35,099 nucleotides of DNA from assembly GCA_000320545.1 (NCBI GenBank), contig ADNK01000984.1, positions 1 to 35,099 of the forward strand, in the 5' to 3' direction. Every line of letters begins with the position of its first letter. Within the stretch, counting starts at the first letter, position 1. The notes under the pieces were generated by a model. That model worked only from the letters and a program-made list of their open reading frames with translations, was not told the origin of the DNA and searched no databases. The DNA comes from Bigelowiella natans CCMP2755 (Eukaryota; Cercozoa; Chlorarachniophyceae). Below, in pieces: positions 1 through 8,821 of the stretch. The position numbers and the translations under genes are program-made.

Positions 1-273
1 GTCGGTGACCGCCGCTGCTGCTAATGCCGGCTTCTGCGTGTCTTTCCCATCCTTCGCAGTGGAGGTTGGTGGTGGCGGCGAGGCTTGCTTCTCCGACGGC
101 TGCAGCACAGCACGAACTCCACCTGCCACGACGGGAGCGATGATAGGCCCTCTCATCGGTAGTTGCTGCTGCTGCCGCTGCCGCTGCCGCTGGTGGTGAT
201 GATGGATAGCAGCGACGTGCGCAGCTGCGGCCGCGGCCGCAGCTGCCTTCTTGCCAGTACCCCCCTTCTTCAT
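1..273 (-). CDS. 5' end of a low-complexity (Ala/His/Gln/Arg/Pro) protein, truncated by the window edge
   Basis: Reading the minus strand from an ATG at 273, 91 codons stay open to base 1 with no stop. The peptide starts MKKGGTGKK and continues with about nine alanines, a His cluster, alternating Gln/Arg, a PMRGPIIAPVVAGG segment and a Ser/Lys/Pro-rich part. The next upstream ATG (290) meets a stop after six codons, so 273 is the likely start. No domain is visible. Composition (GC-rich, Ala and Gln runs) suggests a nuclear or regulatory protein N-terminus, but that is inference. The gene is divergent from the copia element at 419, which sits in its upstream region. Codons are far more GC-rich than in genes further right. 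A chance open stretch in GC-rich repeats cannot be excluded. Confidence 0.45.
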   Translation of the reverse strand, partial: MKKGGTGKKAAAAAAAAAHVAAIHHHHQRQRQRQQQQLPMRGPIIAPVVAGGVRAVLQPSEKQASPPPPTSTAKDGKDTQKPALAAAAVTD

Positions 274-418
274 GGCGGTGTCACATGCATGGAGAAGGGC
301 CTGAGGATTGCGGTGATAATAGGGACGGAAGGAGGGGGGGGGGGGATTTGGTACTTTTCTCGTCGCCACGAAGACGCTGAAAATTAAAAGAGTCCGTGTA
401 ACTAAATGGTACCACACA

Positions 419-2362
419 GTGTTTAAGTTTCCTTCGCTGAAGAGAAACAAAGTTAGTGATTCGGCTTTGGCGTACCTTTATCCAGAAGGTCCTGCCGACG
501 CGGACGCCCCCGAACCATCCAGTGCAACTGACGAGTCGCCAGAGGATGGTGGGCCTGAAACAAAAGCAAAAAGTAAGCCTCGAAGGTCGAATAGAGAAAA
601 TAGGGGAGTACCTGGTATTCGTTACGGAATACTTGGTAGCTATTACGACCGCCTGATGAATATAAAAGCTCCATCAGTACATGAGATCGAGGACCTTCCT
701 AAGACGTATGACGATGCAATCACAGGAGATGATAAGAAGCATTGGATACCTTCTACGGAAGAGGAACTGCACCAGCTTCGAAAACTTGGAACGTTTACGC
801 TGGTAGTGCGACCTAAGGATACAAATTTCGTTACATCTAAATGGGTATTCAAGAAGAAAATAAATGTAGACTATACCATTCGGTATAAGTCAAGGCTGGT
901 CGCGCGAGGGTTCACGCAGATCCCGGGAGAAGACTCCTTCTTCTCTTATTCCCCGACGTTGTCCCTAAATAGTTTTCGGATAATGTTAGCCATAGCATCT
1001 ATCCTCAAGCTAAAACTACACGGGATAGATATACTTACAGCTTTCCTAACTGGAAAGATGGACTGTAAAGTATACATGGAAATACCTAAAGGGTGGAAGC
1101 CGAAGACACCTGATGAAATCCGGCTATACAACAGTGGCCTTCCACTAGCCCTACTGGTAAATAAAAGCATTTATGGGCTGACACAAGCAAGTGCAATATT
1201 CAGCCTTACCTTGCTCGAGCATCTCAACGCCATTGGCTTCGTCCAGCTTTACTCCGATCCTTGCCTAATGATAATGCACAGACAAGGAAGAATCATCATA
1301 TTGTCATGTTTCGTGGATGACATATGCATAGCATATCAAGATAAGAAAGACCTGGACTTTGTCATGAAGCGAATAGGCGACAAGTTTGAGTTTCGCGATG
1401 AAGGCGAGCTAAAGAAAACACTGGGCATAAGAGTTGGTAGCGACAATGAGGGAAACTATTGGATATCGCAGGAAGATTACCTCACCAGACTCGCCCAGAA
1501 GTATGATATCACGCCTACGAAAAGAGCAAAAACACCAATGATAACAGGATCAAAGTTAGACGAATACGTGGAACATGAAAAAGTAGATCAGAAGGCATAC
1601 AGATCCATCATAGGAGCAGCAATGTATGCAGCGGTGGCTACTAGGCCAGACATCTGCTACACTCTATCTCGTCTAGCTTCCTACAGTCAAGATCCTAGAA
1701 CTATACACTACATCGCTGCAGTGCGCTTACTACAATATCTGGTCAACACAAAGGACAAAAGAATTACCTTTAAAGCAGCGTCCAAACCTGAGCTTAAAGC
1801 CTACGTCGATGCTTCCTGGAAGACCTGCAAGAAAACGGGTAAATCATATTCAGGATATTTCATATCGCTAAGCAACGCACCTGTTGTCTGGAAGAGCAAC
1901 AAGCAAAAGGTCGTTGCTATGTCCAGTGGCGAGGCTGAGTACATAGCATTATCAGATATATGCAGAGAGTTAGTGTATGTCACTCAGTTACTACAGGAGT
2001 TAAAAATGAAAATACCGAACCCTGTACCTGTGTATTGTGACTCTCAAGCAGCTATCTCCATTGCAGCCAAGCCTGGATTCACACAGAAAGGCAAGAACAT
2101 AAGGATAGAATATCACAATGTTCGTGATAACTATCAAACCAAGCAGATCTGCATAAACAAAATACCTGGGGAGGACAATCCCGCTGATATACTTACCAAG
2201 GCTCTACCAGGACCTAGCAACAAGAAACACTGTGATTTCTTGTTCCCTATATCATACAGAGAAAAACTAACCATCATGCTACAAGGCACCAGAAAAAGAA
2301 AAATAACAACAAAGGCTCTACCTTACAAGCTCCCTCGCCTTGTCGGCCCCACGTCCGCTTAG
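419..2362 (+). CDS. copia-type Pol fragment: reverse transcriptase plus RNase H
   Basis: The reverse transcriptase copies element RNA into DNA and the RNase H degrades the RNA strand. In a 647-codon frame, RVT_2 spans about residues 95-365. Motifs seen are SKWVFKKK, SRLVARGFTQ, DILTAFLTG (Asp204), YGLTQAS and FVDD (298-301, catalytic Asp pair 300/301). The copia RNase H follows with YVDASW (Asp464), SSGEAEYIAL (Glu505), YCDSQAAI (Asp541), IEYHNVRD and NPADILTKAL (Asp590). All expected catalytic acids are present and there is no internal stop or frameshift, so the copy is probably young. The frame begins at GTG 419 but is open back to 323, so there is no real start codon and the fragment is the 3' part of a longer polyprotein. 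A tail of about 45 residues rich in Lys/Arg follows the RNase H. Confidence 0.9.
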   Translation: MFKFPSLKRNKVSDSALAYLYPEGPADADAPEPSSATDESPEDGGPETKAKSKPRRSNRENRGVPGIRYGILGSYYDRLMNIKAPSVHEIEDLPKTYDDAITGDDKKHWIPSTEEELHQLRKLGTFTLVVRPKDTNFVTSKWVFKKKINVDYTIRYKSRLVARGFTQIPGEDSFFSYSPTLSLNSFRIMLAIASILKLKLHGIDILTAFLTGKMDCKVYMEIPKGWKPKTPDEIRLYNSGLPLALLVNKSIYGLTQASAIFSLTLLEHLNAIGFVQLYSDPCLMIMHRQGRIIILSCFVDDICIAYQDKKDLDFVMKRIGDKFEFRDEGELKKTLGIRVGSDNEGNYWISQEDYLTRLAQKYDITPTKRAKTPMITGSKLDEYVEHEKVDQKAYRSIIGAAMYAAVATRPDICYTLSRLASYSQDPRTIHYIAAVRLLQYLVNTKDKRITFKAASKPELKAYVDASWKTCKKTGKSYSGYFISLSNAPVVWKSNKQKVVAMSSGEAEYIALSDICRELVYVTQLLQELKMKIPNPVPVYCDSQAAISIAAKPGFTQKGKNIRIEYHNVRDNYQTKQICINKIPGEDNPADILTKALPGPSNKKHCDFLFPISYREKLTIMLQGTRKRKITTKALPYKLPRLVGPTSA

Positions 2363-2512
2363 ACGCCCTATAAAAGCCCCACGTCCATCTAGAAACCTAC
2401 AACATATGAACATATAGGCTGCAAGGTTTTAATGGCACACATCTTTATATGTGTGTACCTTTCCTTGCGTATCTTACTATGGACTATATGCACAGCTATG
2501 TGCACAGCTCCG

Positions 2513-2598
2513 ATGGGGGCGAATGTAAATTACGCTATGGATTATATAATTGCACAGTGTCTGTCTTCCAGACACTGCACAATCATGGGGGCGAATGT
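2513..2598 (+). other. duplicated polypurine-tract-like motif with a hairpin between the copies
   Basis: ATGGGGGCGAATGT occurs at 2513 and again at 2585. Between them CAGTGTCTG (2555-2563) and CAGACACTG (2569-2577) form a perfect 9-bp stem with a 5-base loop. In copia elements a G-rich tract immediately 5' of TG marks the plus-strand primer and the LTR start, so 2524 or 2595 could be the LTR boundary. Which one is used is not visible. Confidence 0.45.
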
Positions 2599-3004
2599 GG
2601 AACAAAGACAGGATACCTACAAAACAAGAACAAGATATAAGGCTATATACTACGAGATACCTACGAAATTAAAAATAAATAAGACAGAAAAAAACTGCCT
2701 TCCCTGTGTGGAGGTGTGGAAGAACAATGTCGCTATGACCAGAGTATGATGCCTTCAGACCCACGAAGGCAGACTGTATTCTCTTCGGCATTCCTTCTCG
2801 ATCTGGCATGGCTGCAACCCAGCCAGCCAACAGTATTTGGAGCCCAGCCCGCAATTTCGTCTCTCAGGGAAGAGCTCCATTGGGGGACGTGGACGTGTAC
2901 GTAGCTCGCCTCATCACAAGAGGTGGGGCAAGGTGAAGAGTTAAAAGCACGGTCGATCGAAGTTCCTAAATTTGGGGACCTGACTATGGGAAACCAGATC
3001 GGTG
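2599..3004. other. non-coding stretch between copia 3' end and the heat-shock-element repeat
   Basis: No credible gene. It may include the copia 3' LTR, but the partner LTR is absent, so it cannot be delimited. Short frames here lack codon structure or motifs. Confidence 0.5.
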
Positions 3005-3086
3005 TTCCAGAATGTTCCAGAATGTTCCAGAATGTTCCAGAATGTTTTCTGGAAGCACGTGAGGGATTCCAGAATTTTTTCTGGAA
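3005..3086. promoter_or_regulatory. heat-shock-element-like array A
   Basis: TTCCAGAATG is repeated four times without change (3005-3044), giving TTC and GAA alternating at 5-bp steps. Further TTCnnGAA pairs follow at 3047-3054, 3067-3074 and 3079-3086. Inverted nGAAn units at 5-bp steps are the established binding pattern of heat shock factor (HSF) trimers. Whether HSF binds here is inference. No coding start lies close downstream; the nearest (+) gene begins about 2 kb away. Confidence 0.6.
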
Positions 3087-3091
3087 GCACA

Positions 3092-3846
3092 CTGGTGTCG
3101 TTTAAAAAATTAATTTTTTGGACAAGTCCCAGTTCGTACCGAAATGGTGGCACCTTGCCCAGTCAGGCAAGAATTTTTCCTGCCGATTTCGGAGTGCACC
3201 ATGCCCATGGCACCTTGCCCAGTTGCAAGCCTGGGAATTTTGTGCCTCTGCACAGAGTTTCAGGCGTCTGGTGGTGCGATGTTTGGTCGGCAAAATTTTG
3301 CCAACCATTCGGACTCCGAAACCTTTGGGAATGGCGTCCATGTGCAGCACCGTGCAAAAGTTCTGTCACCATGGCAGAAATGGCACGTGCACATCAGCAC
3401 TCTGATCGTGGTCACCACGTCCATGGGGGCGTGTCAGCGGTCTGGCCGCGCCACCCACGATCAAGGAGCTGTCGCAGCATGCGCACGTCCACTCGTGCTG
3501 CACGCTGCGCTGCGCACATGCGCATGGAAGTTCTCAGAACTTCGGGAATCTTCGAGAAGCTTCGAGAATCTTCCAGAAGCTTCGAGAACATTCCGGAAGA
3601 TTCGAGAATCTTCCAGAATCTTCGAGAGCATTCCGGAAGCTTCGAGAATCTTCCAGAGAATTCGAGAGAATTCTGGAAGATTCGAGAATCTTCGCGAATG
3701 CGCCGGAACCCAATGCGCACATGCATGCAGCGCAAGTCACAAGTCATCAAAGAATTCAAACGCACACAGGACCGCGTGTTGACACTCAGTGACATCAGCA
3801 CAGTCCCGCGCACAAAAGCTAAGCAGCTACCGCAAGCCCGCTAAAA
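3092..3846 (+). repeat. long interspersed repeat, copy 1
   Basis: From CTGGTGTCG (3092) to CCGCTAAAA (ending about 3846) the sequence matches the reverse complement of 34402-35099 almost base for base, apart from small indels and a shorter 10-bp array in the other copy. Similarity stops abruptly after CGCTAAAA in both. The left limit cannot be set because the second copy runs off the window; array A may belong to the same unit. Inside are an AT-rich block, a near-duplicated GGCACCTTGCCCAGT motif (3150s and 3210s), a GC-rich part and the main 10-bp array. No transposase or other protein domain was found in either strand. Confidence 0.85.
3541..3700. promoter_or_regulatory. heat-shock-element-like array B: 16 units of 10 bp
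   Basis: Sixteen consecutive decamers fit TTCnnGAAnn. TTC is kept in all 16 and GAA in 13 (units at 3621, 3651 and 3661 have GAG). Positions 4-5 and 9-10 vary freely (GA, CA, CG, TG, GG, GC and others). This is the perfect alternating HSE consensus with one unit per helical turn, potentially room for about ten HSF trimers. An imperfect unit with TTC and GAA one base further apart lies at 3531-3540. The triplets that HSF contacts are conserved more than the spacers, which favours function over simple slippage; that reading is inference. Confidence 0.65.
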
Positions 3847-5063
3847 GGCAATGTGAGCAATTGCACAATTGCAACGGACGCGTGACAGCGATGTGTGGCT
3901 TGATCAACCCGGCGGCGTGCACGCACGTGCACTGCGCAATTTGCATGCATTGCTCAATCGGTCCTGCTGCCGTGCACAATGCTGATCATACGGTCTCCAG
4001 CACATCGTTTGACTGTGGACACTCAGCGCTGGCTGGCTCCAGGGCTGGCTGAAGTGACTTTCATGCATGGTGGACGTTGTCATCACGTGCACGTGTTTTT
4101 GCGCGTGCGTGCATATGTGGGGACTTGTGTCCCCACAACGATGGTCCATGGTCGGATGATCCAAAGGAGCACCCACAACGCTTTGGTGAACAATGGACAA
4201 TCAATGAGCAACAGAATGAACAATGATGACGAACTGCACGCCCAAAGGCATTGGTTTTGAAGGTCTGAACAATGAGCAACGAAGAACGTGACAAACTGCG
4301 TTTGCAGTGCACGAAATGCAGTGCCTCGAACTGATCTGAGTGAATGATGAGGATCGTTGGATCTCACAATGAACAATGAACAATGATGATGAACTGCATT
4401 TCCAAAGTGTTGCAAGACACTTGCAGTGTGCGAAACGCAGCGCCTCGAACTGACTTCAGTGAGGACCAACTGAACAATGAACAATGAACAACGATGAAAA
4501 ACCACGTTTCCAAAGTGTGACAAGACACTTGCAATGAGAACAATGAGAACAATGATGAAAAATCACATTTCCAAAGTGTGACAAGACGTTTGCAGCGTGC
4601 GAAGTGCAGTGCCTCGAACTGGCTTCAGTGAGGACTGACTGGCAAGCTTATGATGTGCGAAACACAGTGCCTCGAACTGGCAATGAACAATGAACAATGA
4701 ACAATGATGAAAAACTGCACCTCCAAAGTGTGACAGGACACTTGCAACGTGCGAAGTGCAGTGCCTCGTGAGGACTGACTGGCAAACTAGCTAGCTAGCG
4801 GGGTTCGTGCAAATTGGCACGAACTGAAAATTGAATGCATCACAACTGACAGCTAAGTGACGACGACGCAAAGCATCCATCCTCAGCAAGAACTTCCTGA
4901 CATGACAGCCACGTCCACACGGAGATCAACGTTGGGGACAGCCACTGTCTTCAGTGAGGACTGACTAGCAAACTACCGGTAGTGAACCAGCAAGGTTTTT
5001 TCACATTGTTCAATTCTTGCAGGTCGCACAACAAAAAACACACATCTTCTTATTTTTCATTGA
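3847..5063. other. TGCA/CATG-rich non-coding region with minisatellite
   Basis: After the repeat ends, the DNA stays rich in GTGCAC, GCATGC and CACGTG-like words, then passes into the degenerate minisatellite at 4184-4790. From 4800 to 5063 the sequence becomes more AT-rich ahead of the gene at 5064. No gene is supported. Confidence 0.55.
4184..4790 (+). repeat. degenerate minisatellite, about 4-5 units of roughly 100-190 bp
   Basis: Each unit has a run of GAACAATGAACAATGATGA, then a segment like CCAAAGTGTGACAAGACACT, then GTGCGAAGTGCAGTGCCTCGA and often a CAGTGAGGACTGACTGGC end. Units start near 4190, 4370, 4472, 4541 and 4681 and differ by deletions of internal parts. The GAACAAT core is itself reiterated two to three times within each unit, so the repeat is nested. 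Confidence 0.7.
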
Positions 5064-7004
5064 ATGCAGTCAATTATTGATCAACGTCAATATTCTCACC
5101 AAGTCGCATTTTCGAAATTGTCATTGCAACAACCGCCGCAACAAACAGTACAGCACATCGCACCGACCGCCGCCCCACTCATGGGGCAAGTTCGGCCGTT
5201 CTGGATGCGTAGGGCTGGGGTGGGTTTGTGCATTTTTGGGGCCTTGTTGATGGCCTCGTCCTCGATGGATTACAAGTTGGAACGAAGTGGAAGTTTCCTG
5301 TTCGCGACACGATGCGGCAGAAGAAGCAGTGTGGACGATGATGGCGGCATCATGAGATGTGGTTTACAGAAACATCGTTTCAATATGCTGAGGGGAGGCA
5401 GAGTTCCGGATGACAATGGATCAGAGATTGTATATGGGAGTGAAGATAAGGGTGATGATGAGGGTGCTGGTGACGACTACGACATGCACAACTGTGATGA
5501 AGGTGATGGTGATGCTTATGAGGGGGACGGAATGGCGGGGGAGTATGTAGATACAAATCCTCCCAAAGACCGAAACGGCAGGAATCAGAGAGCGTATAAT
5601 GACGAAGATGAAGCTCACATAGAAGTGGAGGAAGAAGATTGGACAGATAAGCAAGGTGGAAGAGACGATGGTGAAGGAACTTCTCGTCGCAGACCAAACT
5701 ATGCAAATGAGGCAGCAGGAGAAGAAAGAGAAGATTCTTCTACTAGACCATCCTCTCAGTATCACCAACGGAGAGGAAGTCGGCTAGGTGGTGGGCAACA
5801 GCAACGGCGACAATGGGTTTCTCGAGGAGGAGGAGGAGGAGGAGGAGGAGGAGGAGGAGGGGCTGTTAGTGGCACCAATCGCTGGGGCGGTGGATATAAA
5901 AATAGACGAGGAAAGTTCATGTATAGGCGCATGAGAAGAAATGCACAGCCACCTAGAATCAGGACGAGACCACCAATGAAAAGAAGAATACCAGGGGTAT
6001 ATAATATTTTTTTTTTCCGTATTATCATCGTGATACACTTTTTATGATAGTTAGAGCTTTTTGGATGATTAATTGTAAAGGGCAGCAATACGAAGAGCTT
6101 TTTGGATGATTATTTATAAAGGGCAGCAATACGAATAATGATGCTTCATCAGGTTTCTTCGTATCTAGATCCATCCATAACAAAAGAAGTTTTAAAGAAT
6201 AGGAAAGCTCAGATAGATGCAAGGTATCAACCTGATTCGTTTTGTTTCCTTGCAAACATCATAGAAATACGAAATTGTCTAAGAGACACGGGAGAAAGAG
6301 AGAGATAAGTGAAATCAATGCACAATTGAAGCATCAGTTGTGATAGCACACATCCTGCAAATAGTAATGGAATCCATTAGTTTGCCTTACAGTAGACAGA
6401 GAATGTTTTTCGAAAATATTACTGGTCTGGCCATAATATCGGTTTAATTTGTTCAGGGCTGCCAAAATTGAGGCAGAGATGATGCAACTGAAAGCTGAAA
6501 TGCTAAACAAAACAGAGGAAATTTTGAAATTGAAGGTTACTCTTTTACCTTAATACGAATCAAAGCACTTACTAATTTTGTTCCAGGGTATTAAACTGAG
6601 ACTTATTGGAGATCCCGTTGCTGCACATATCGCTGAACTCAAGCAACAAGAAAAGGTGATGATTGATGATCTACTTATTTACGGTGCCATGGAATGGAAG
6701 CGTTGCCTTCCCCCGCAATCATAAGAGGATATGATTCATGATAAAGTTGACGATATTAAATACTAATTATAGTAAGTCATCAATCTCTTTGGGTAACACC
6801 ATTTTATTACCTTAGGATGCCGTTGGGTCAAAAGATTATTTAACAGCACATAAATTGCAGAAGGAAATCAAAGAACTTGAACAAAAACATATGAAAACTT
6901 CTCCAATTCAACACTCTCATGCCAATTCTTCAGCAACTTCCTTTCCAAAAGATGTTTCAGCTGAGAATCAAGTGGCCCCTGTAGAGGCAGAAATGCTCAC
7001 ATAA
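5064..7004 (+). CDS. five-exon gene: signal-like N-terminus, acidic and Gly/Arg-rich middle, UVR-like C-terminal hairpin
   Basis: Exons 5064-5996, 6153-6223, 6457-6535, 6587-6655 and 6816-7004 join in phase to 446 codons; all introns are GT-AG (51-233 nt). The start may be Met40 at 5181, because residues 44-66 then form a signal peptide (basic RPFWMRR followed by VGLCIFGALLMASS). Residues about 120-220 are acidic and about 240-310 Arg/Gly-rich with a 12-Gly run, RNA-binding-like in composition. After coiled-coil-like exons 2-4, residues 376-406 (IAELKQQEKDAVGSKDYLTA and on to EIKELE) match the UVR motif pattern with its DY..A..L...I..LE core. UVR motifs mediate protein-protein contacts in UvrB/C, Clp-associated and plastid proteins. 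Function is unknown; an organellar or secretory location is inference. Confidence 0.75.
6053..6134 (+). repeat. 41-bp tandem duplication in intron 1
   Basis: AGAGCTTTTTGGATGATTA and the following GTAAAGGGCAGCAATACGA recur with a 41-bp period (starts 6053 and 6094). The copies differ by a few bases. It lies wholly inside an intron. Confidence 0.8.
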
Positions 7005-7076
7005 AAATGTTGAGGTGTAGGAACCCTCAGATAATGTTACAATATATGTACACAAACACACACATATATAATATAT

Positions 7077-7113
<37 letters not shown>

Positions 7114-7440
7114 ATGAGCACGTAAGGTTGAAAATGTGTGCCGAATAATTTTGTGTAGCTCAGCTGCAACAGCAGTATAGTTTCTTCTTGAGTTGATTCG
7201 AATCTTCGTCTTTTCACAAAGTGAGAGTAATCATGCAGATCTCACCACATCTTGATTGATGGTAAACATGCATGGAAGTATGTGCATGTATGGCTTGCAA
7301 AACATGAAAACTTATTACCATGCACGTGCATGCGTGTTTGTTCGTGCGCTTTTGTCTGTATGTTTTGTGTGCGTGCGTGCGTGTGTGCAAGACGGTTGTA
7401 TTTAATCAATTAAGTTTGTTCAATGGTCATCCGTATGTAG

Positions 7441-7475
<35 letters not shown>

Positions 7476-8821
7476 GTAATTGGATACTGTGCCAGCGGGT
7501 GTATCGTATGTACAGGTGCGAAACGTGCCTGTCACTTTGCTCAATCTTCTTGTGTGTGTAATGACGTGTGACTCGTGTGACGCATCTAGGCATGCTTGCT
7601 GCATGTGTCATGCAACCATGGTAGATGGGATGCATGGAACATGCGGCAGTGCATATCCTCTCAAGAATAACTAGACAAAGGCACGATGTGTGTGATGAAG
7701 AGCACACGAAGGCGTGTTACAATGCAAATGATGGCTGCACTGTGTCCACAGTGACGGACAACTAGAGCGTAGCATGTGACAAGCAGTGGCAACGTCTAAT
7801 GTCTACCAGACTTTCGCATTTCAGCTGTCAGCAGCTCACGTGATCGGATCACTTCAATCGTGTCAGAACACAGTGACGGACAACTAGAGCGTAGCAGTGG
7901 CAACGTCTAATGTCTACCAGACTTTCGCATTTCAGCTGTCAGCAGCTCACGTGATCGGATCACTTCGAATCGTGTCAGCGTTCTGGACTGATGCCACACG
8001 TGCAGATCGATCCAGAGCGAGACGTACGTCTAGGACATGCTGGTCCACAATGGAACTGACACAATTGAAAAAAATTAAATATTTTATTACATCGTACATC
8101 CGTCTCACAATGGACAATCCGCCATCGCACTCAGCACTTGTCAAAATGAATCATTGAATCAATCACTGTGCGTTCGTCATTGAATGTTCCCGATCTAGCG
8201 ATTGTGATGAGCACACGACAAATCAAAAGATGCACTGCATGAGTGCGCGCGCATGACAGCAATGGGCCGCAGCGCGCACGGACCTTGCTAGCTTGTTTGA
8301 GCTGCAGCTGTTTTGCAACTTGCAACTCCTGTGAGCATGATTGAAGTGAGAAAATGAAACGTTTTTGACCTGACATTCTTCTCTTGAAGACATCTCACAA
8401 AAAATGTGTCGCCGGCTTTTTGACAATTGCTAAAAGCACTTGAGCACTAACGCTTTTTCCTTTTCGAAGACGCTAGAACTAAACACGATTTCCGCATGCA
8501 AACTCTTCAGGGAAAGACACTTCGTAATGTTCGGTGTTGCGATTTCAAATTTAAAGTGTGTCACACAAGTGTTCATGCTTGTCACGGCAGCGATGCCAAC
8601 GCATTGCTGTGGCATGAGGACATTCACAAATGCAACAAATGAGTATCTTCCCTTTCACTGTTGCAGATTTACACCATGATGCGCAACTGTTTTCCGCATG
8701 GATCGTTTGTAACATAAACCTCGTTTTATTAATTTGAATTCTTGCTTGTATTGTGCACCTATTTTTGCTTATGTCGCCATGTCCCAGCAAATTGATGCAT
8801 CAAGATGGTGTGATTAGTGAC
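7005..8821. other. intergenic region between convergent genes
   Basis: It holds an (AT)n run at 7082-7111, a (TG)n run at 7442-7472, a TGCA/GTGC-rich stretch from about 7260 to 8420, and the tandem duplication at 7747-7978. The flanking genes point toward each other (end 7004 on +, end 8822 on -), so this is 3' flanking DNA for both. The short frames here show no family motifs or splice-linked partners. Confidence 0.6.
7747..7978 (+). repeat. tandem duplication of about 110-122 bp
   Basis: CACAGTGACGGACAACTAG starts both 7747 and 7869, and the copies run in parallel to CGTGTCAG. The first copy carries an extra 11 bases after GTAGCA flanked by GCA, and the second one extra G; otherwise they are nearly identical. 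This looks like a recent local duplication. Confidence 0.85.

Larger units (their letters stand above)
323..2600 (+). mobile_element. 5'-truncated Ty1/copia LTR retrotransposon
   Basis: Only the reverse transcriptase and RNase H end of a copia polyprotein is present. No gag, protease or integrase sequence lies upstream; in its place is the divergent low-complexity gene. The reading frame is open from 323 (after a TAG at 320) to the stop at 2360-2362. Two purine-rich tracts of the form ATGGGGGCGAATGT (2513 and 2585) lie downstream. They resemble the polypurine tract directly before a 3' LTR starting with TG. I could not define an LTR end or a target-site duplication, so both limits are approximate. 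Confidence 0.75.

Noticed and set aside
3002-3844. 280-codon frame, plus overlapping 212-codon frame, across the HSE repeat
   Set aside because: The 10-bp palindromic array leaves every frame open on both strands and gives a false 10-residue repeat. Start regions of the matching frames in the two repeat copies are frameshifted relative to each other, and no domain is present.
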